Assembly: GCA_021521415.1 (NCBI GenBank)
Contig: JAIQDT010005477.1
Span: forward strand, 124,001-188,000
DNA: 64,000 nucleotides
Source: Bidens hawaiensis
Taxonomy: Eukaryota > Streptophyta > Magnoliopsida > Asterales > Asteraceae
Direction: 5' to 3'
The notes under the pieces were generated by a model. The model saw only the letters and a list, made by a program, of their open reading frames with translations, made no database searches and was not told the DNA's origin. The position numbers and the translations under genes were made by a program. Below, one piece after another: positions 24,385-33,957 of this stretch (position 1 is the stretch's first letter; each line of letters opens with the position of its first letter).

Positions 24385-24798
24385 TATAGGTTCCCAGCCG
24401 GATCTACACGGAATATCTCGTTCTACGTAGGTGCGGAATCCCTACGTAAGACGATACGAGCATAGAAGACGATAAACGTTAAACACAACCAAACACACTT
24501 TACAATCAACAAAGAACAAGTTGTATTGCAACTAGAAACACGTGATATATCAATCACCGATTACACGAAAACTGAACAACTCGTAAACTATCTATCTAAA
24601 CCTAGCCGCAGCTATACGTTTATATCAGACGACAACTTCGCCTAACATGTTTAGGCGAAGTTGTAATTAACTTCGCTTGTTCCACAAGTTCGCCTATATA
24701 AGCGAACTTGTGAGACAACTTCGCTTAAACCTTAATACAAATCCAACTAACTCGATTACAGACACTAGACACTGAACTACTGACATCATGTACCAACA
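24385..24798 (-). repeat. 5' LTR of E3
   Basis: It is 414 bp, the same length as the 3' LTR. Seven differences were counted by eye, mostly transitions. The inner terminal dinucleotide reads TA instead of TG (plus strand), one transition. The promoter-proximal palindromes and the TATA-like sequence (24618-24625) are conserved. Confidence 0.93.
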
Positions 24799-25727
24799 GG
24801 GTGTGATAGCATCCAACCCTAATTTAAGTATTTTTAATCCTCTAGGGTGTCAACAATAACAAGTGGGTATCCAAGCTTACTTGAGTATACAATCTCTTGT
24901 TCAAGGTGAGATTCATAACCATTTTACTCACTTTTGGGTTGAACATGTAATCCTAAATCTCGTTTTACTTCATTACAATTATCAAATACGCATATTATAT
25001 TTGTGCATTATTTGCTATCATGATCATTAATTTGTTAGATCATCTAGTGCTCATGTTAGTGTATTCTTATTCAACTTCCCGGAGTTGACGTATTCATGTT
25101 CAACTCGGGAGAGCTAGATTGACTCAAATCACTGTTAGTACAAATATGGTCATATGTTGGAAAACATCAACATTAGGACAACCCTTTGGGTTGGGACCTC
25201 AAGCTTAGGACAGCCTGTGTGGCTTGTGCCTCATTTATCATCAACGTTGGGATTAAAATTGTCATGTTTATCATCAAATTTCGCATATGTATAATATGTT
25301 ATCTTGATATGGGAATCACACAATATTTTCATAATCGTTTTTCCTAAACCTATGTTTCTCACCAACTTTTTAGTTGACCCGTTTTCTTACATGTTTCAGG
25401 TAATCAAGCTAAAGTCAAGACAAGAGAACTTAGGATGGCCTAGGAACTAAATAAAGAACAAATCTATTATGTTTTATGTTTTAAGTATGTGAGATGTTGG
25501 ATGTTTTGCTTGTTTTAAACTAATGTAACCTATAAATATTTCAACTTAATTAGTTAACCCGTTTTCTTACATGTTTCAGGTAAGCAAGCTTAGGTCAAGA
25601 CAAGAGAAATTAGGATAGCCTAGGAACTAAATAAAGAACAAATCTGTTATCTTTATTACCTTGGAACTTGTTATCAATCATGAAGTCACGCACCGTGGTT
25701 TCTGCACACGATGTAGGGTGTGACAGA

Positions 25728-25740
25728 TTGGTATCAGAGC
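25728..25740 (+). other. PBS of E1 (initiator tRNA-Met)
   Basis: TTGGTATCAGAGC lies two bases after the 5' LTR end GGTGTGACA. Confidence 0.92.
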
Positions 25741-26163
25741 CTTGGTTGTAGAGATCTAGGAAAAACCACTATCACCGACCTACACTACAACCCCTTATTA
25801 GGACCCCATATATATGTTTATGTGATCCTAACCTACACTACTATTTTGATGTTACATAGCCAAAGTCTTAAGTCCTAATAATGTTAACACGCACAATCTG
25901 GAAGGGTGGATGCCTATACGCTGAGTCTTCTGTCTAGGAAAGTATTTCACATAAATCCCAGTCAACCGCGGGTCCTGTTATGCTTTCCTGGGAATTCTCG
26001 GGGTGAGTGTCCACTTATAGGCTAAAGCACGTCTTCACGCACATTATAAGGGTTTATTTACTTTGATTGGTAGATATTTTATCAAACGGTTTCTATCTAG
26101 AGTTTTGTCTCCTTTCCCTCGTCTTCTATGTGTCTACTCACTTTTTCAAACTCTTACATATAG
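25741..26163 (+). other. E1 leader, non-coding
   Basis: About 420 bases between PBS and the first gag codon. It has no notable structure. The motif GGTCCTGTTATGCTTTCCTG and flanking bases read like a typical chromovirus leader, and nothing else can be supported. Confidence 0.5.
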
Positions 26164-26991
26164 ATGCCTCCTCGTCGTAACCCACCCAAGGACAATGTGC
26201 AACCTCGTCATAAGAAACAAAAGATCACAAAGAACTTTGCTATGGTAACACCTGCAATCTCTCTTACCCAAGTAGCTCCTACTCCAGCTCCTGCTACTCG
26301 TCCTACTAGGAAACAATACACGGGACCACACCCACTTTGCTTCAAGTGTCAATATCATCACCCTATTGGCACCCCCTGTCGCTTGTGTACCAAATGTGGT
26401 CGTTCTGGTCACTTGACTTCCACCTGTCGAAAACTCAATCCGGAAAATACTAATCGAGCGGTAGTACCTACTAACCCGAAGGCCTGTTATCAATGTGGAG
26501 CCCCTAATCACTTCAAACACCAATGCCCACAACTCAAAAAGAACCATGGTGCTCGTGCTCACACGTTCACAATGTCTGTCAATGAAGCTCGTGATGATAA
26601 CACGGTGGTGACCGGTACGTTTCTTATAAACAGTCATCCTACGTCTATTCTATTTGATACCGGTGCCGATAAAAGTTTTGTCTCATTAAACTTTGAACCT
26701 TTACTTAATTTAAACCATTCCAAGCTAGAACCCACCTACATTGTCGAAATAGCCAATGGAAAGTTAACAAATGTGAATTCCATCATCCGTAGTTGTAATT
26801 TAAAAGTCAATGATCATACCTTCTCAATCGATTTGATCCCTATAACGCTTGGAAGCTTCGACGTCATCATCGGCATGGATTGGTTGTCTTATAATCATGC
26901 CGAAATTTTTGTTCAGAAAATCTCATTCGTTTACCCCTCCCATTTGGTGACACGTTGGAGATTCTTGGGGATAAACCTTGTGCAGGCTTAA
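26164..26991 (+). pseudogene. E1 gag nucleocapsid and retropepsin, capsid deleted
   Basis: A 275-codon frame opens MPPRRNPPKDN, a start typical of chromovirus gag. It passes within about 50 residues to the nucleocapsid, so the roughly 200-residue capsid is missing. Cys/His boxes follow: CFKCQYHHPIGTPC (atypical), CTKCGRSGHLTSTC and CYQCGAPNHFKHQC, the last two being standard CX2CX4HX4C knuckles. The aspartic protease follows with ILFDTGADKSFVS (active site DTG), then FDVIIGMDWLS. It ends by a frameshift after the protease. The clean fusion of gag start to nucleocapsid implies an in-frame deletion. Confidence 0.9.
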
Positions 26992-27763
26992 AGATCGTTT
27001 CTTGCATGAAGGCTCGGACCTACCTAAAAAAAGCAATACCACGCTTTCTTGGCCCACATTGTTGAAAAGAAGCCTGAATCAAGAAAAGTTCAAGACATTC
27101 CCGTTGTTAAGAAATTTCCCAAAGTCTTTCCTGATGAACTACCTGGATTACCTCCACCTCGTCAAATCTAATTTCGAATTGACCTAATAACTGGTGCTAC
27201 ACCTGTTGCCAAATCCCCTTATCATCTTGCTCCGTCAGAAATGCAAGAGCTTTCGAGCCAATTGCAAGAACTTCTTGACAGGGGATTCATTAGACCGAGC
27301 TACTCACCCTAGGGAGATCCAGTTTTATTTGTCAAGAAAAAGGATGGATCGTTCCGCATGTGCATATACTATCGTGAACTCAACAAGCTTACCATTAAAA
27401 ATCGATATCCCCTTCCACGCATCGATGACCTTTTTGATCAACTCCAAGGACCCACTTGTTTTTCCAAAATCGACCTCCGATCTGGATACCAACTTAGACA
27501 GTTTGAAGAAGACATTCCAAAAACCGTTTTCCGAACCCGCTATGGACATTACGAGTTCATGGTTATGCCTTTTGGGCTAACTAATGCACCCGCAACATTC
27601 ATGGACCTTATGAACAGAGTTTGCAAACCTTTTTTGGATAAATGCATCATCCCCTTTATAGAAGACATACTAATCTAATCCCGCACCAAAGAAAATCATG
27701 AAATCCACCTTCGTCTAATCTTAGACATCTTGAAGAAAGAACAACTCTATGCTAATGTAATGC
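26992..27763 (+). pseudogene. E1 reverse transcriptase fragment
   Basis: The linker (VVKKFPKVFPDELPGLPP) and RT motifs [67 protein letters not shown] and PATFMDLMN are spread over shifted frames with stops (for example near 27172, 27310 and 27676). The active-site region reads FIEDILI followed by a stop, where chromoviruses have FIDDILIYS, so one catalytic aspartate is replaced by glutamate. It ends abruptly at about 27763 in LDILKKEQLYANV, where unrelated sequence begins. Thumb, connection and RNase H are absent. Confidence 0.9.
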
Positions 27764-29334
27764 CTGTTAATTTCGGGTTAGTGATGGAAGCTATGTAGAG
27801 TTTGTATAATTCTTGGGTTTGATCCGGCATGCTTCGAGGACCTCCTTGTCATTCCCGCAAGTTAAATTAATTAACTATTCTTCCAAGTTGTTGCATCTTC
27901 CAAAATTGAGGGGCTAGTGTGTAACATTTTATATTATAACACAAACCCTAACCCCTCCCCCCATTTGATCTGATCGGCAAGAAGGCAGCAGCCAAGCACA
28001 CCCCTTTTTCTTTTTTCCAGCCTTATTCAAGGTGTAAAACTCAAATTCAAGGTTAGTCTAACGTCCATACTAGTCTTTTATACCTTAATTCATCATTATA
28101 TCTCGGTTATTGATCGTTAATCGCAAGTTCTAGGCTTAACCGGTGGCTGCCATTTTGTGCATCTTTCGGGGCTGTTATGATTAAGGTTCTTGCTCCGTCA
28201 TCTTCTTAGGTATGTCTAGTTTAGCATACTTTAATATCGTGAGCTATGGTTTTCGTTTGATTGGTCAAATAGTGATAGATTGAAAACTAGTGTTCGGTTG
28301 TCTAGATTGTTCAATTGTTGCGTTTAGCGCGAGGTTTGAAGGAATTAACAAGAAATTCAGTTTGTGTAGCTTCGGTTTGATGTATGGGCTGTGAAAAGAT
28401 TAATTATTTTAAGTATTGGGGCTGAATTGGCTGTCGGTTACTCAAACAGGTCGGTACAACACAAATTCGCGTTTATTGGTAGTTTGTGTGTTGTGCTTGC
28501 GAATTACCAACCCATCCAACTCGTGTGGTGTCATGTGGACTTGTCGGCTATGATTTTATTAAATTTGGTCCACACGGGCTGAGTTGGCTGTTAAGTGCAT
28601 AAACAACTCATAAACGCGCATATTCGTCTCATCTAGTAACTTCCGGGGGTAATTTTGGAATCCCTTATCCCCGGGATTATCTAAGGGTGGTTTTGGTAAA
28701 CACAAGGCCCCAGGGGCTTTTGTAATTAAACTTGGTGAGGTCGAGGCTTTAGGTAACTCAAACCATGTTAGAACGCCTCGTAGGATAAACGAGTTGATTC
28801 GGTACCGTTAGTAATCTTTGTGTGTAATCCGGCAGGCGTTTGAGTTGTGGGAATACTTAGGGGTTCTCTAGCTCGTTGTGGTTGTGTGCCTCGTGTCAGG
28901 TGAGTTCATGATGCCCATTTTAACTCTTTCCATGTTTTGGGCTAGCATACACACCTAACTGGTTTTACTGGTTAAACTGTTTAAATGATTTCGCATAGAC
29001 TTACTTGTATTATGGTATATCTTGGGATGAAATATATGTATAAATATATATATGTACACATCTGTTACTCTATGGCCTATGGTTGGTGATATTAATTAGT
29101 GACTAGTGACTAAGAATTTGTTGTGTATGCCTACTAAGTGTTGGTATACGGTGCATGGTGATCTTGGTCTGGCCAAACTATACTACTCAGGTTCTAAAAT
29201 CCTGTGGCGAGCCTTGAAAATCCTGTAAGGGGGGCAGCTCGTGTGGCATAATCATCATAACGGGTTCCCAAAATCCCGTATCACGTGCTCTGGTAGTACG
29301 CGTGTTCGACCGTGAGTATGTGATTTGGCTGTTA

Positions 29335-29379
<45 letters not shown>

Positions 29380-29807
29380 CTACTTATTGCTTATCCACTT
29401 GCCTATCTTTCCACATACTCTAATATACTTAAAGTCTTGGCATCTTTTAAATATATGACGTTTCTTAAAACATGAAGTCACTCAGCTCAAGCTGACTTTG
29501 TGTGTATGTTAGTTTGATTTTCAGGTTAAGGCTAAGGACTATCGCTTGGACGTGCTAGGGGCTACTCGGAGAGTTGAAGGCATTTCTAGACGGGAACTCC
29601 TAAATAAAATAGACGTTTCTTTTATAATTGGTTTTGGAAATTTTAATGCTTAATATGTTTCCACTGCTTACGGTTTGGTACATTTCCTGGTTTTGGGAAC
29701 TTTGATACTCGTTATTCCGCTATTTATTTACTCTGAACTCGTTTTAAGTAAAATGATTTGTTTTGGGTTTTATTTTTTTATGAATTTTGGATATGATTAC
29801 CAACTGT
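27764..29807 (+). mobile_element. E8: truncated gypsy tail plus LTR inside E1 pol
   Basis: This stretch replaces the E1 RNase H and the first half of integrase. At 27905-27919 a PPT-like run (AAATTGAGGGGCTAGTG) precedes an LTR-like start TGTAACATTTTATATT at 27920, so 27764-27919 reads as a 3' internal tail and 27920-29807 as an LTR. It contains a pair of GGTTCTAAAATCCTGTG / GGTTCCCAAAATCCCGTA blocks and a (TA)n run (29337-29378) of the kind seen in Asteraceae gypsy LTRs. No TSD or LTR 3' end could be fixed, and the right edge is approximate. Confidence 0.55.
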
Positions 29808-29815
29808 AGGGTTTT

Positions 29816-30761
29816 AAATCCGCTCATTTCATTCCCATTCGCGAAGACTTCAAAATGGAACAATTATCCAAGCCTTATATCAATAGAATCGTAACTTTTC
29901 ATGGTGTTCCTTTATCCATCATATCCGATCATGATAGTCGTTTCACCTCCCATTTTTGGAAGTCTTTACAAAAGGCACTTGGGACCCAGGTCAACCTTAG
30001 CACGACATATCATCTGCAAACAGAAGGACAAACTGAGCGAATAATTCAAACCCTTGAAGACATGCTTAGAGCTTATTTGATGGATTTCGGTCGGAGTTGG
30101 GACCACCATCTACCTCTCGTTGAGTTTCCATACAATAATAGCTATCACACAGGCATAAAATGTGTCCCATTCAAGGATTTGTATGGTCGAAAGTGTCGAA
30201 CTCCCATATGTTGGACTGAAGTTGGTGATTCTCAAATTACTGGCCCTGAGATTGTTCAACTGACCTCCGACAGAATCGCTCAGATTTGAGAGCGAATCAA
30301 AGCCACACATGATCATCAAAAGAGTTACGCAGATCACCGTAGAAGGTGAATAAGGGGAAAACTTTCCCCTAGGTTTGTTGGACCATTCGAAGTCATGCAA
30401 AGGGTTGGTCCCGTCGCCTATAAACTCAAGCTGCTAGCCAAGTTTAGTGCCATTCATTACACTTTTCATGTGTCCAATCTCAAAAAGTGCCTAGACAAAG
30501 AAGACCTACACCTTCCTCTCAAGGATGTTCGTATCAATAAATCCTTGCACTGTGTTGAAGAACCCATGGAAATCATGGATTTTGAAGTTAAGAAACTCAA
30601 GCGTAGTCGTATTGCTATTGTCAAAGTCCGTTTGAACTCAAATCGTGGTCCCGAATTCACATGGGAATGTGAAGATCAAATAAGGCTCAAGTACCCTCAT
30701 CTTTTCCCAAAAGGGCCAACCACTACTAAGAAAAATCGTAGGATTAAACTCCCTTGATGAG
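29816..30761 (+). pseudogene. E1 integrase (3' half) and C-terminal chromodomain-like region
   Basis: It resumes in the integrase core at [11 protein letters not shown]. It then shows [20 protein letters not shown] (second catalytic Asp), [37 protein letters not shown] (catalytic Glu) and [21 protein letters not shown] stop at 30287 breaks the frame. The C-terminal part resumes at about 30390 with [29 protein letters not shown] and the chromovirus end module [20 protein letters not shown]...YPHLFPKG. The first catalytic Asp and the zinc domain are lost in the E8 region. It stops normally at 30755-30757. Confidence 0.92.
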
Positions 30762-30774
30762 AGGAAACTATGAT

Positions 30775-32590
30775 TGTCACACCCCAACCTTAGGTGGAAA
30801 TGTCGGGGCGTGATCCGATTGCTCATAGCTCGAAGATACTATCATAAATATAATTGACGATATCTAATTAATTATTTTATTCAAAGTATACACACATTAT
30901 TCAATTACAACAAACAATTTAAATACATGAATATAAGCTCAAACAATGATTTATCTTGATTAAATCGTAAGGTCGTGTCTACATGTCTAAACTTCAATCT
31001 TCAATACAAGCAACCTGCATATGCGTATAAAATGGAGTTTGTCAACATAAAGTTGAGTGAGAATATCACCAGTTTTGACACAACAGTATAAATAAGCATA
31101 ACGTGATAAGTGTGGTAAATATAATCAAACCATAACAAGTATGTAGACCATTGCCAAGCGAATCGAGCGTTGGTCAATAGCAAGAGCACCCACTATATGA
31201 ATGAATGATTAGTAATCCCAATATACGAATGAATGAATGGTAACACAAGTAAGCAAGTAGCACGTATGTTTGATTAAGTCACTCACAATTACACGTATGC
31301 ATTTGTTTGAATATATATATAGTATGAAATAAGGATAGGTACGCATATGTTCCCAAAACGTTTAGAAAAGTTGGTAAAATAGGGGAATGATAAACTCACC
31401 TTAGATTAAAGATAAGTGAGTATAATTAAGAATAAACGAGTCAATGAATAAGCGAGTCGTCCAATACGCGTCAAACGAGATAACTGATCAGAACCTGAAT
31501 CTTTGAGACATGATAGTATAAGTAAAAATGAACTCGTGGCCGCTGGAATCAATCCAAACGGACGTTTAGAACTCAAGTTATGTTGTATTTAAGATTTAAG
31601 CGAGCTGGTACTGACCAGAATCCGAACAGGGAGTCGGAAGTCGGATTTTGGTCAGTAGCCTTAAATTTTGTTATGAGAATAAAATTCTTCTGGACCAAAC
31701 ATTGAATCCGACCAGAAGTATGAGAAAACGTAAAGTCAAACTTGTTGACTGTTTTGCCCTTTAATGAGTTTTAAACGAATTGACCAGTCAACACCCTTCA
31801 ACCACTGAAATTGATTGAAGATTATTGACTAGGGAATATATATGAATGATTTTAAAATTTACAACTTACCCAGCAAGTGAAAGGATCGATGAGAAACGGA
31901 AGTCAAAGGTCGGTGCATAAGCAAAGTCAACCGTTTATGAGTGTATCTTCAATAATAATGCAAAAACCGAAGAAGATTGGTGATGAACAGATGGAGGAAG
32001 GCTGGAGAAGGTGAGTTAGGGTTTAGGGATGATTTGTGACAGAGAATATATGATATGTTTATATGGGATTCACTAAAACGAACTAAATATGGTAACTTAC
32101 TCGTTTTAGAACCATATGGGCCTTTAATGATCAAATCAACATTATAACCAGTAAATTTCGTTCTTGATCAAGGGTTAATGAGTATGGACATGTATGTAAG
32201 CTATAATAGTCTTCTAGGGTCTTAAATCACTAGATTATTTCCTAAAATAAGCGATTCCGGGCCAAAAACGAACTAGGAATGTAAATCGAACATGGATTCT
32301 GCACAGGGTGGCCACCGCGCTACGCGACCGAGGGAGGTAGCCCCATCACACGGCGTCCGGGTGCCTAAAGGGAATACTTTGGTTTTTTGACACTTTTAAT
32401 CCTTGTGGTTTGATAAAAGGTTAATTATTGATCTTTTTATGCAATAAACATGGATTAAACATTATCTAAAGTATAAGGGCCTAAAGTGAATCATAAGGAA
32501 ACTTAATTACTCATAAATATTTGAATTCCAAAATAATAAAGATCCAAAAATGTTTTGGGTCGGGTTAAACATAAACGTAACCATGTTCCT
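30775..32590 (-). repeat. LTR of the E2 family, minus strand, inside E1 (solo LTR)
   Basis: It starts TGTCACACCCCAACC and runs as the reverse complement of the E2 5' LTR. It includes CTTCAATCTTCAATACAAGC, CAACCTGCATATGCG, the CCAAACGGA block and a decayed version of the GC-rich block (32305-32360). Unlike the E2 3' LTR it retains the region deleted there. The right end is diverged (AAACATAAACG matches, the terminal bases do not), so about 32590 is an estimate. The left flank is ATGAT, and no matching right TSD was found. No internal region follows, so it is read as a solo LTR. Confidence 0.8.
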
Positions 32591-33185
32591 TGTTTGAATC
32601 CTTTTATATCATGTTGTTTATAAATTTGCACTATTAATTGAATGCCATAATCAAGCAGTTGTATGAGTTCATCTTGTGGATTATCATTGGTGAATATCAC
32701 GCTATATTTTAGCAAACGTGTATACTTAAGACATCTATTTAATCATCATGTTATAATCATCAAACTTACATGTTCCACTAACCACCCTAACATCCATAAC
32801 ATATGCTTACACCATTGTAACTATATTAAATGCATAATGGAGGGACATGGCACCCAATGTGAGATAAATTGACAATTGCGGTCCGGAATGTAATTGTGAA
32901 TTTATAAGTACGCTGGTGTGAAATGGAATACCGTTCTGTAAATCCAATTCCAAAACTGTGAACTACATCACCCTATGTTAGGGTAGTTTTGGTTGGTGAC
33001 TAGTATGTTTCCGATGCATTAAGAGTGTGATGGGTGAGCTGCGGTACACCCTATATATAAACACTTGCGATTTATTTGAAATGAGACTAGAAATCGAACC
33101 AATAACTAGCCCTGGTCAACATATATCCTATCCAAGATTCTATTAGTTAAATTTCGGGGCCGAAATTCCCTAAACAAGGGGAGAA
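32591..33185 (+). other. E1 3' internal region with PPT
   Basis: A non-coding stretch ends TTTCGGGGCCGAAATTCCC and AACAAGGGGAGAA (33173-33185), the PPT of E1, directly before the 3' LTR start TGTGACACCCC. The first 250 bases after the solo LTR are not clearly E1 and could include a further small insertion. Confidence 0.7.
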
Positions 33186-33957
33186 TGTGACACCCCAAAA
33201 ATACTCGGAACCTAGTAAATAATTCGTACATTAAGAAATTCATAAATTTTATATTTTATGGGGAATATATGATTTATAGAGTGAAAAACATTTCCTGCTA
33301 TATTTTGTATCATTCCACTTGGAATGAGCATGCACTGTTTGTTTACACCGGCTTTAAGCCAAAGCTAGTTGACAAACACTTGGTGCAAATTTTATTTAGT
33401 GGAAATCACATAATATTATCTAGTAATGTTATTTCATAAATAATATGCGTAAAATGCCTCAAAACTGAAAGTATTTGATAAAAATGACACGCGATAATAC
33501 CTGGTATTTAACTATCGCTTTCAACAAAAAAAAACAAAGAAAGAAACTTTTATTAATGGTAGGCCCCACTACCCACCTATTTATCAAAACCATTACCCAC
33601 CTCAACTCTTCACCAATAAAATCACACCCTCCACTTCTATATAAACCCACCAACCTTCACCATTTCTCCACCCCTTTCATTCTTTACCAACTTACTCTCT
33701 CTCTCTCTCTCTCTACACTTCAACTCTCTCTCACTTTCTCTCTCAAAGATAGAAATACGGTGGAAATCCGGTGGCTTTCCAGCCAAGTCTTCCGACGAAG
33801 TTTCCGGCAAAGTTTTCCGATGACGTTTTCCAGCAAGTCCCCAATAAAATCTTTCGTTGAAGTTCATTGTTGTTGTCTTCTTAACCAACATTTCTTCATC
33901 ATATTCTAAAAACATGCTAACTTAATCAAAGGATCCCGTTTCTATGGATGGAGATTC

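Larger units (their letters stand above)
12490..24798 (-). mobile_element. E3: Sirevirus-like Ty1/copia element with a third ORF
   Basis: This is a 12,309-bp minus-strand element flanked by the TSD GGGTG. Reading leftwards: 5' LTR 24385-24798, PBS 24371-24383, a leader rich in GCGAAGTT repeats, gag, protease, integrase, RT, RNase H, a 2.1-kb structured spacer, a third reading frame of about 940 codons, PPT AAGGGGGAGTC, and 3' LTR 12490-12903. The integrase-before-RT order and the DSG protease identify Ty1/copia. The extra 3' ORF, iMet PBS and AGGGGGAG-type PPT fit the Sirevirus branch. The two 414-bp LTRs differ at 7 positions by my count (1.7%), so the insertion is recent, but every coding block carries at least one lesion. 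Confidence 0.93.
6987..24808 (+). mobile_element. E2: non-coding gypsy derivative (LARD-like), hosting E3
   Basis: Its 5' LTR is 6987-8868. The internal region is 8869-11763. The 3' LTR is 11764-12489 plus 24804-24808, separated by E3. TSD GCATC lies at 6982-6986 and 24809-24813. PBS TTGGTATCAGAGC is at 8871. A gypsy-type tail (TTTCGGGACGAAATTCCC) precedes the PPT AAAGTAGAGAAGAC at 11750-11763. No gag, protease, RT or integrase motif was found in the 2.9-kb interior. It would need proteins in trans, so it fits a large retrotransposon derivative or an internally deleted chromovirus. The last bases read GTGATA rather than GTGACA, one C-to-T change. Confidence 0.85.
5523..25725 (+). repeat. 5' LTR of E1, split by E2
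   Basis: The two halves are 5523-6986 and 24809-25725, interrupted by E2 (6987-24808) with TSD GCATC. The start TGTAACAACCC matches the 3' LTR start TGTGACACCCC at 33186, and the shared start continues for hundreds of bases. The end GGTGTGACA at 25725 is directly followed by the PBS. A block of about 95 bp (GACCCGTTTTCTTACATG onward) occurs twice, at about 25377 and 25557, but only once in the 3' LTR. Confidence 0.88.

Noticed and set aside
33475..33909. 144-codon plus-strand frame and its minus-strand mirrors in the E1 LTR
   Set aside because: A related stretch in the other E1 LTR (about 5820-6270) keeps only a shorter minus-strand frame; both are LTR sequence with CT microsatellite and no coding signature.
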